From the NCBI GenBank assembly GCA_013812905.1, contig JACCSP010000339.1:1-33108 (forward strand): a stretch of 33,108 nucleotides of DNA, given 5' to 3'. A model generated the notes under the pieces. The model did no database searches, was not told the origin of the DNA, and saw only the letters and a program-made list of their open reading frames with translations. The translations under genes and the position numbers were made by a program. Position 1 is the stretch's first letter. Every line of letters begins with the position of its first letter. Positions 27,559-33,108 of this stretch are shown in pieces. This stretch comes from Pyrinomonadaceae bacterium. GTDB lineage: Bacteria; Acidobacteriota; Blastocatellia; Pyrinomonadales; Pyrinomonadaceae.

Positions 27559-29196
27559 ATGCGCGAGTGTCCCCGCTGCGAAATCTGCTATGAGGATGAT
27601 GTCTTTATATGCCCTCAAGACATGGCAAACACGAAACACACGTTGCCCGGGCCCAGGCTGCTATCCCAACGATACCTGCTCGAGAAACGTCTTGGTAGAG
27701 GGGCCATGGGCCAGGTCTATCTCGCGCGCGACCAGAATCTGGTAACGCGCCGGGTGGCGGTGAAGACGGTTCGACCCGACATTCTCTGTGACGAAGATTT
27801 GCAGGAGGGAGAAGCCGTTGCGCGATTTGAGCGTGAGGCACGCGCTGCGGCGTCCATCCAGCATCCTAACGTCGTTGATGTAACGGATTTCGGCAAAAGC
27901 CGCGAGGGCGTCTTCTTTCTGGTGATGGAGTATGTCGAGGGTGAAACTCTCTACCAACTCCTGCGGCGCGAAGGCACGCTCAATATCCAGCGCGCCACTG
28001 CGCTCTTGCGTCAAATTGTTGCCGGCATCGAAGCCGCACATGACGAAGGCATCCTTCATCGCGACTTGAAACCAGCGAACATTTTCATTATGCAGCAGCG
28101 CCGCAAGTCCTCGAATACGGCGGATGACGGCTTTGTGAAGGTCGGCGATTTTGGTTTGGCGAAGATCGTCCATTCCGATCGCTCGGAAACCCAGAGCGGA
28201 CCTGAATCCCGCGGCATTATCGGCACACCTGAATACATGGCTCCTGAGCAGATGAAAGAGGGGGTGAGGCTTGATGCGCGCGCGGATATTTATGCGCTGG
28301 GAACCATCGCCTATCACATGCTCGGCGGACGTTCACCCTTCACGGGAAACATTGCGCAACTAATCGCGCAGAAGTTGCTGCAAGCGCCACCTGCTTTGAC
28401 AACGCTGCGGTCGGACATCTCGACTGAAATCGATCGAGCGGTAATGCACGCACTCGCAAAGGAGCCGGCGGAGAGACCCGCAAGTGCCAGCGAATGGCTG
28501 CAAGAGTTTGAGTTAGCGGTATGGGAGCAGTCGGAAGACTCCGGACCAGGCGAATCACGAGTCGTCATCATGGCGCCCGCAGGCTCGGAAGTATATATCG
28601 ACGATGAGAGACGAGGTAGCGCGGGACGCTCGGGGCGAGTCGTGCTCACGTCGATCGCCCCGGGCCAGCACGTTTTGCGAGTCGCTCGACTGGGAGAGGA
28701 AGACGATGAACGCGTGATTGAGATTCGCCCCGACAAGGCAGAACAAGTCATTCAAGCCCAGTTCAAGGGCACTCCTTCAAACGAACAGCTGAGCCCTTCG
28801 AAGGGTGGCAGTCTCGACAGCAAGAGTGGTACTAAGCAACTTGCCACAGGCGTGGTCGTCTGTACCCGCTGCCACTCTCGATTCGCAGAGGGCACGAGAT
28901 TCTGTGGGCGCTGCGGCAATATGGCGCTGCAGACTGTTCCAACCTCGACTCAGGCGAAACTGCGGGCAAATGTTTCGGCCGTGGCCAGCCCGCCTCTTGG
29001 CTTCACTTGTCCCGGTTGCGGTCGTCGGGAATCCTTAGAAACGCGTTTCTGCGGTGGATGCGGAATTCCCATCGGCAGCGCTTCGTTAAACTGGAAAACC
29101 CCGAAGCCCGTGGAAGTCGTCTGCAAAACCTGCGGTGCCAGCTATCCTGCCAAAACCATGTTCTGCGGGCGCTGCGGCAAACCGATCAGCAGGTAA
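27559..29196 (+). CDS. Serine/threonine protein kinase with PEGA-like segment and multiple zinc ribbons
   Basis: Kinase motifs 'LGRGAMGQVYLARD', 'VAVKTV', 'HRDLKPANI', 'VGDFGLAKI', 'GTPEYMAPEQ'; PEGA-like 'VYIDDERRGSAGRSGRVVLTSIAPGQHVLRVAR'; three C-terminal CxxC...CGRCG ribbons. Confidence 0.93.
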   Translation: MRECPRCEICYEDDVFICPQDMANTKHTLPGPRLLSQRYLLEKRLGRGAMGQVYLARDQNLVTRRVAVKTVRPDILCDEDLQEGEAVARFEREARAAASIQHPNVVDVTDFGKSREGVFFLVMEYVEGETLYQLLRREGTLNIQRATALLRQIVAGIEAAHDEGILHRDLKPANIFIMQQRRKSSNTADDGFVKVGDFGLAKIVHSDRSETQSGPESRGIIGTPEYMAPEQMKEGVRLDARADIYALGTIAYHMLGGRSPFTGNIAQLIAQKLLQAPPALTTLRSDISTEIDRAVMHALAKEPAERPASASEWLQEFELAVWEQSEDSGPGESRVVIMAPAGSEVYIDDERRGSAGRSGRVVLTSIAPGQHVLRVARLGEEDDERVIEIRPDKAEQVIQAQFKGTPSNEQLSPSKGGSLDSKSGTKQLATGVVVCTRCHSRFAEGTRFCGRCGNMALQTVPTSTQAKLRANVSAVASPPLGFTCPGCGRRESLETRFCGGCGIPIGSASLNWKTPKPVEVVCKTCGASYPAKTMFCGRCGKPISR

Positions 29197-29423
29197 CTTG
29201 AAACGCTTCCTATAGCATGTGATTGACCGAACGGCGCCGATGCGCGCCTAGTTCGAGCGCTACCTCCGTTATTGCCAAGTGCCAATTGCTAATTGCATTT
29301 TAGCGTCTGGCACAAGCAGCTAGTCTCGCTCAGACCTCTTCCTCCCAAGAAAAGCTAATCGTCATTTGGGGATAATGGCAATTGAAATCAGTTCGATGGC
29401 CGGAAACGTCTAGGAAATAAGGC

Positions 29424-29485
29424 TTTACTTATCCCGCGAAGGGACCGCATAATACGTGGCCCTCGCCGCCTCCTACGCGGCGAGA
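29424..29485 (+). promoter_or_regulatory. Possible promoter and 5'-leader hairpin upstream of ku
   Basis: TTTACT (29424-29429), 18-nt spacer, CATAAT (29448-29453), then perfect hairpin CTCGCCGC (29463-29470) / GCGGCGAG (29478-29485). Confidence 0.35.
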
Positions 29486-29555
29486 TTCGCGAGAAGGCGT
29501 GGTTGCCCTAGCGCCGAACGACATCAGGGACGCCCGAGCCCCAGGAGAGATAGCC

Positions 29556-30431
29556 ATGAGATCGATTTGGAAAGGTCACATAAGGTTTCTGCTCGTTGCC
29601 ATTCCGGTCCGTATTTACAACGCAATTGAGACTTCGGAGAAGATTCAGTTTAACCAATTGCACCGCGATGATTACGGCCCGATTGGCTATGACAAACGAT
29701 GTAAGAAGTGTGACCAAGTCGTCACCAATGATCAAATAACCAAAGGCTACCAGTACGAGGCCGACCGTTATGCGATTGTTGAACCTGAGGACATTGCCAA
29801 GGTAAAAATCAAGACCACCAAAGCCGTGGACATCATCGGCTTCGTGGATGCGAACGAAATTCCCACAACCTTCTTCGACTCTCCCTATTATGCCGGACCC
29901 GACGGCCCGGTGGCTGAAAAACCCTATGCGCTGCTGCGCGAGGTCATGAAACAGACGGGCAAAATTGGTATCGGCAAAGTGGTGCTGCGGGACCGCGAAG
30001 ATCTTGTGGCCCTCTTCCCTCACGAAAAGGGTTTGGTATTGCAGAAGCTTCATTACCCGCATGAGCTTCGTAGTATCGAGAACGTTCCTGAAATCGATGG
30101 TGCACAGAAGCTTGACAAGAATGAGCTCAAGCTTGCGACCACTCTGGTTGAACAGATGGCTACATCGCTCGAGGAGATCGACACAGTCGACAACTATCAT
30201 GAAGCGCTCAAGAAGTTGATCGAGTCTAAAATCAAAGGCAAGAAGACGGTCGAATTTGAGGTTGAGGAACTACCCAGACTTGATATCATGAGCGCCCTTA
30301 AGAAGAGCTTGCAGCAGTCAGGCCGTAAACCCATGGTAAAGGCCGAGAGTACGACCAAGAAGAAACCACAGATCACTCTCGTCAAGCCAATAGCTAAGCC
30401 AAAGGCAGCTAAGAAGCGCAAGGCATCTTAG
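29556..30431 (+). CDS. ku: Non-homologous end-joining protein Ku
   Basis: 'MRSIWKGHIRFLLVAIPVRIYNAIE...IQFNQLHRDDYGPIGYDKRCKKC...EKPYALLREVMKQTGKIGIGKVVLRDREDLVALFPHEKGLVLQKLHYP'. ATG at 29556 with AGGAGA upstream; Lys-rich C-terminus. Confidence 0.95.
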   Translation: MRSIWKGHIRFLLVAIPVRIYNAIETSEKIQFNQLHRDDYGPIGYDKRCKKCDQVVTNDQITKGYQYEADRYAIVEPEDIAKVKIKTTKAVDIIGFVDANEIPTTFFDSPYYAGPDGPVAEKPYALLREVMKQTGKIGIGKVVLRDREDLVALFPHEKGLVLQKLHYPHELRSIENVPEIDGAQKLDKNELKLATTLVEQMATSLEEIDTVDNYHEALKKLIESKIKGKKTVEFEVEELPRLDIMSALKKSLQQSGRKPMVKAESTTKKKPQITLVKPIAKPKAAKKRKAS

Positions 30432-30446
30432 GCTTTAGATTTATTG

Positions 30447-31247
30447 ATGAACGAAAACAGCAATAAGGTTCTCTCCTTCCCCTCACCTGTCCCAGCGAAG
30501 GCAGATTATCAACGTGTCAAATCCAACTACTCGATTCGCGAGATCAAGCAGCTTTTTGGCTTAAGCGAGCGCACGATTCGCCGCTGGACCGAGCAAGGAA
30601 TCATCCAGGCCACCTCCTCCCCTGAATCCAAAGACTATAGTTTCGACTTTCACGCGCTCACGCAATTCAGACGTGTGCGCGAGTTGAGATCACAGGGCCA
30701 GAGCATTCGCCAGATTGAGGCTGAGCTTCAGGGGCAGTTGAATCTGTTCAGGACGGAAGTTGGCAGACTGGCGCGTCTGCTCACGCCTTTCGAAGAGGCG
30801 TTGGTGTTGCACGAGCAAGGCGATCCGAAAGCGGCGGACTGTTATATGGAAGCTATAGGTGAAGGCGACAATGTGGCTGAGGCCTATTGCAACTTGGCAA
30901 TCATTAGCCTGGAACAAGGAAACATAGCTAAGGCACTCGACAACTTCACGCTATCGCTCAAAAGCGATCCACGCCATCTCGAGGCGCATTACAATCTTGG
31001 GAATCTCTACTACGACGCCAACGAGCTTCCACTGGCGCGTCTCCACTACGAAGCCGCAGCGCAGATCGAGCCGGGATTCTCCCTGGTCTACTTCAATCTC
31101 GCTCTCGTCCATCACAAACTGAGCGAAAGTGCGGCTGCCTCTGCAGCGCTCGAAAAATACATGCAACTCGAACCGGACGACGAAGAGATTGAAGCCTTGA
31201 AACAACTCCTCAGGGCGTTGCAAGTTCCGCGTCGGCCTACGCGGTAG
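30447..31247 (+). CDS. MerR-type HTH domain fused to TPR repeats
   Basis: 'YSIREIKQLFGLSERTIRRWTEQGIIQATSSPESKDYSFDFHALTQFRRVRELRSQGQSIRQIEAEL' HTH, followed by TPR-like 'AEAYCNLAIISLEQGNIAKALDNFTLSLKSDPRHLEAHYNLGNLYYDANELPLARLHYEAAAQIEPGFSLVYFNLALVHHKL'. Confidence 0.85.
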   Translation: MNENSNKVLSFPSPVPAKADYQRVKSNYSIREIKQLFGLSERTIRRWTEQGIIQATSSPESKDYSFDFHALTQFRRVRELRSQGQSIRQIEAELQGQLNLFRTEVGRLARLLTPFEEALVLHEQGDPKAADCYMEAIGEGDNVAEAYCNLAIISLEQGNIAKALDNFTLSLKSDPRHLEAHYNLGNLYYDANELPLARLHYEAAAQIEPGFSLVYFNLALVHHKLSESAAASAALEKYMQLEPDDEEIEALKQLLRALQVPRRPTR

Positions 31248-31827
31248 CGGGGCACACCCCGATCATCCGAGGCAAATCGCTCCACACAAATTAAGTCGGG
31301 TCCCAGATTCATTTTCCTTTGGCCTGCGTGCTGTGGATCAAGTCACAATTCCTTCGTCCTTGAGTATTTCGAACCCCAACCTGGGGAATTCGGAATCGCT
31401 CAAACCAGCTCGAAATCTTTTAGTGTTCATTTTGTTTGAGATCCTAGGAACCCGCATGTGGAATCGGGCGGGGATTTGGCTTTAACGATTCGATTAAGGA
31501 CCCGAATGCCTCAAATAACGGAACTAATCTTGCTTGTTTTGATTTGTATTGCGATTTCTTCGACGAATGGCGGTGGGCACGCCGAAGCTGCCCACCTGCT
31601 AGTTCAGGATCGCAAGAAAAGTCAACGATCCTGGTTACGTAGGTACTTACCGAAAGGAAGAATAAGCTCTCGATTCCAGTGAGACCAGAACTTTGGTCCA
31701 ATTCCCTGGACCTGCCTCCCCAATAAATAACTAGTCAGACGACCCAAATCAGTTTACACTCTGATCTCCTAGGGTTTCCTACTCTTACCGCTATAAAACT
31801 TGAAACTTTTCCTTGGAGGGTTCCCCC

Positions 31828-32217
31828 ATGCTGCGTTCGAAATGTCGCATCCTATGCGTGGACGATCACAAAGACACTTCAGAAATGCTTCAGCTGCTTC
31901 TTTCTCAGGAAAACTACGAAGTGGTGACCGCGGTAACCGTGGAAGACGCCTTAAAACTAGCGAAGAGCGAGGACTTTGATTTGTACGTCCTCGATAAGCG
32001 CCTGCCTGACGGGAGCGGTCTCGAGCTTTGTAAGAACCTGAGCGCGGCCAGACCTGAGGTTCCCTGTTTGTTTTATTCGGGAGACGCCTATGAGATGCAC
32101 AGACTTGAAGCGGTCGCGGCGGGTGCCGATTGTTATGTGGCGAAGCCTGACATCGATGGTCTAATTGAGGGCGTGCGCAGACTGCTGACGCAAAGGAAAT
32201 GTGCTGCAGCAGTTTGA
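31828..32217 (+). CDS. Single-domain response regulator
   Basis: 'CRILCVDDHKDTSEMLQLLLSQENYEVVTAVTVEDALKLA...FDLYVLDKRLPDGSGLELCKNL'. ATG at 31828 with TTGGAGGG upstream. Confidence 0.9.
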   Translation: MLRSKCRILCVDDHKDTSEMLQLLLSQENYEVVTAVTVEDALKLAKSEDFDLYVLDKRLPDGSGLELCKNLSAARPEVPCLFYSGDAYEMHRLEAVAAGADCYVAKPDIDGLIEGVRRLLTQRKCAAAV

Positions 32218-32317
32218 CACCACCCGCAGCGGGCTGTCTGCTTCGGGGTCCCGGTTGTTTCCAGCGCCGCATAACACTACCAAGACACCGCCAGGTTGAC
32301 CAAACCAGGCGGCCCGC

Positions 32318-32345
32318 TTGACACACTTATTAGCGCACGTATAAT
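32318..32345 (+). promoter_or_regulatory. Consensus sigma-70 promoter for tRNA-Lys
   Basis: Exact TTGACA (32318-32323), 16-nt spacer, exact TATAAT (32340-32345), 15 nt before the tRNA 5' end. Confidence 0.85.
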
Positions 32346-32359
32346 TTCGTTCCGCTTGG

Positions 32360-32435
<76 letters not shown>

Positions 32436-32441
32436 TTTTTT

Positions 32442-33108
32442 TCAATGACTTGCGGCAGGTTGAAGAGCCTGCCGTTTTTCTTTTGTGACCAACTTGTGAC
32501 CATCTTTACGGCGACGTTGCTGTCGATACTCTGACAAGACACTGATAGCCCCACGTTTTCCTTGATCGGTTGCGTGGATGAAACGTATGGTTGTCACAAT
32601 CGAAGCGTGACCCATCAACTCTTTGATCTTCACAACGTCAACACCGGCATCGGCCAACCGTGTGCCAAACGTGTGACGCAGTCATGAAAGGTGAAATTGG
32701 TGATACCCGCTTCTCGGCATGCTGCTGAGAAGGACTTCTTGATGTCGGTATACCGAGTGCCGGTATCCGGATTGGTGAAGACCTATTCCGCACCACTAGC
32801 CTAGTCGCGTAATTCAAGAAGCGCTTCCCTTACAATTGGCTCCATTGGCACGGATCTGTCTCTGTTAATCTCCGTTTCCGTGAAATTGACGGCGTGGAGG
32901 TCAAAATCCACATTCGACCAGCGAAGCTTTAGCAATTCCCCGCGCCGCGGTCCGGCGTAGATTGCCACGGTCACGAGACTTCCAAGGTGCTCCCGATCGT
33001 TCTTTAGCGCCGCGAACAATTTATTTTCCTCGTCCAAAGATAAGTGCCGCGTTCGCTGATTGTTTTCCGGCAGCGATTCGACCTTCCTGCACGGATTCTG
33101 ACCTATTT
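32442..33108 (-). pseudogene. Degraded tyrosine recombinase (phage/element integrase), 5' part beyond window
   Basis: Reconstructed minus-strand reading: NPCRKVESLPENNQRTRHLSLDEENKLFAALKN...YAGPRRGELLKLRWSNVDF...LLELRD*ASGAE*VFTNPDTGTRYTDIKKSFSAACREAGITNFTFHD[fs]LRHTFGTRLADAGVDVVKIKELMGHASIVTTIRFIHA. There are two in-frame TAGs and one 1-nt deletion in HDLRHTFG. The R...HxxR...H catalytic context is recognisable. Confidence 0.88.
32453..32484 (+). terminator. Rho-independent terminator after tRNA-Lys (overlaps the integrase 3' end)
   Basis: CGGCAGG (32453-32459) / CCTGCCG (32468-32474), 8-nt loop, then TTTTTCTTTT. Confidence 0.85.

Noticed and set aside
31458-31682. 74-aa plus-strand ORF with a hydrophobic stretch
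   Set aside because: No clear ribosome-binding site or recognisable family; an in-frame internal ATG is possible, but the evidence is too weak to call a gene.
31769-32326. 185-aa minus-strand ORF
   Set aside because: It is antisense to the response regulator at 31828-32217; Arg/Pro-rich shadow translation.

Overview
The window looks like a chromosomal segment from a Gram-negative bacterium, probably Acidobacteriota-like. That is inferred from the Oar-type TonB receptor end, lpxC/kdsD, the zinc-ribbon Ser/Thr kinase and general gene style, and was not verified. Most content is housekeeping or conserved hypothetical genes: a TonB-dependent receptor C-terminus, a secreted beta-propeller protein, a ThiF/MoeB-type adenylyltransferase split by a frameshift, an AroD-AroE fusion, RlmB, several zinc-ribbon proteins, an NYN-domain protein, DUF2203, an RDD protein, an NFACT/RqcH-like protein, a LysM protein, HemL, a sensor histidine kinase, PolA, LpxC, KdsD, two single-domain response regulators, MscL with a zinc-ribbon tail, a Ser/Thr kinase, Ku, and a MerR-HTH/TPR protein. 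There are three tRNAs: Val-CAC, Arg-CCG and Lys-CTT. The right edge carries a decayed tyrosine integrase abutting tRNA-Lys, which suggests a mobile-element boundary. I saw no CRISPR array, retron, DGR or obvious defence island. The best second-look items are the unusual PolA active-site motifs, the integrase/tRNA-Lys junction, the Ku plus MerR-TPR pair, a dispersed family of palindromic intergenic repeats, and an unexplained stop-free block at about 1.43-1.74 kb.
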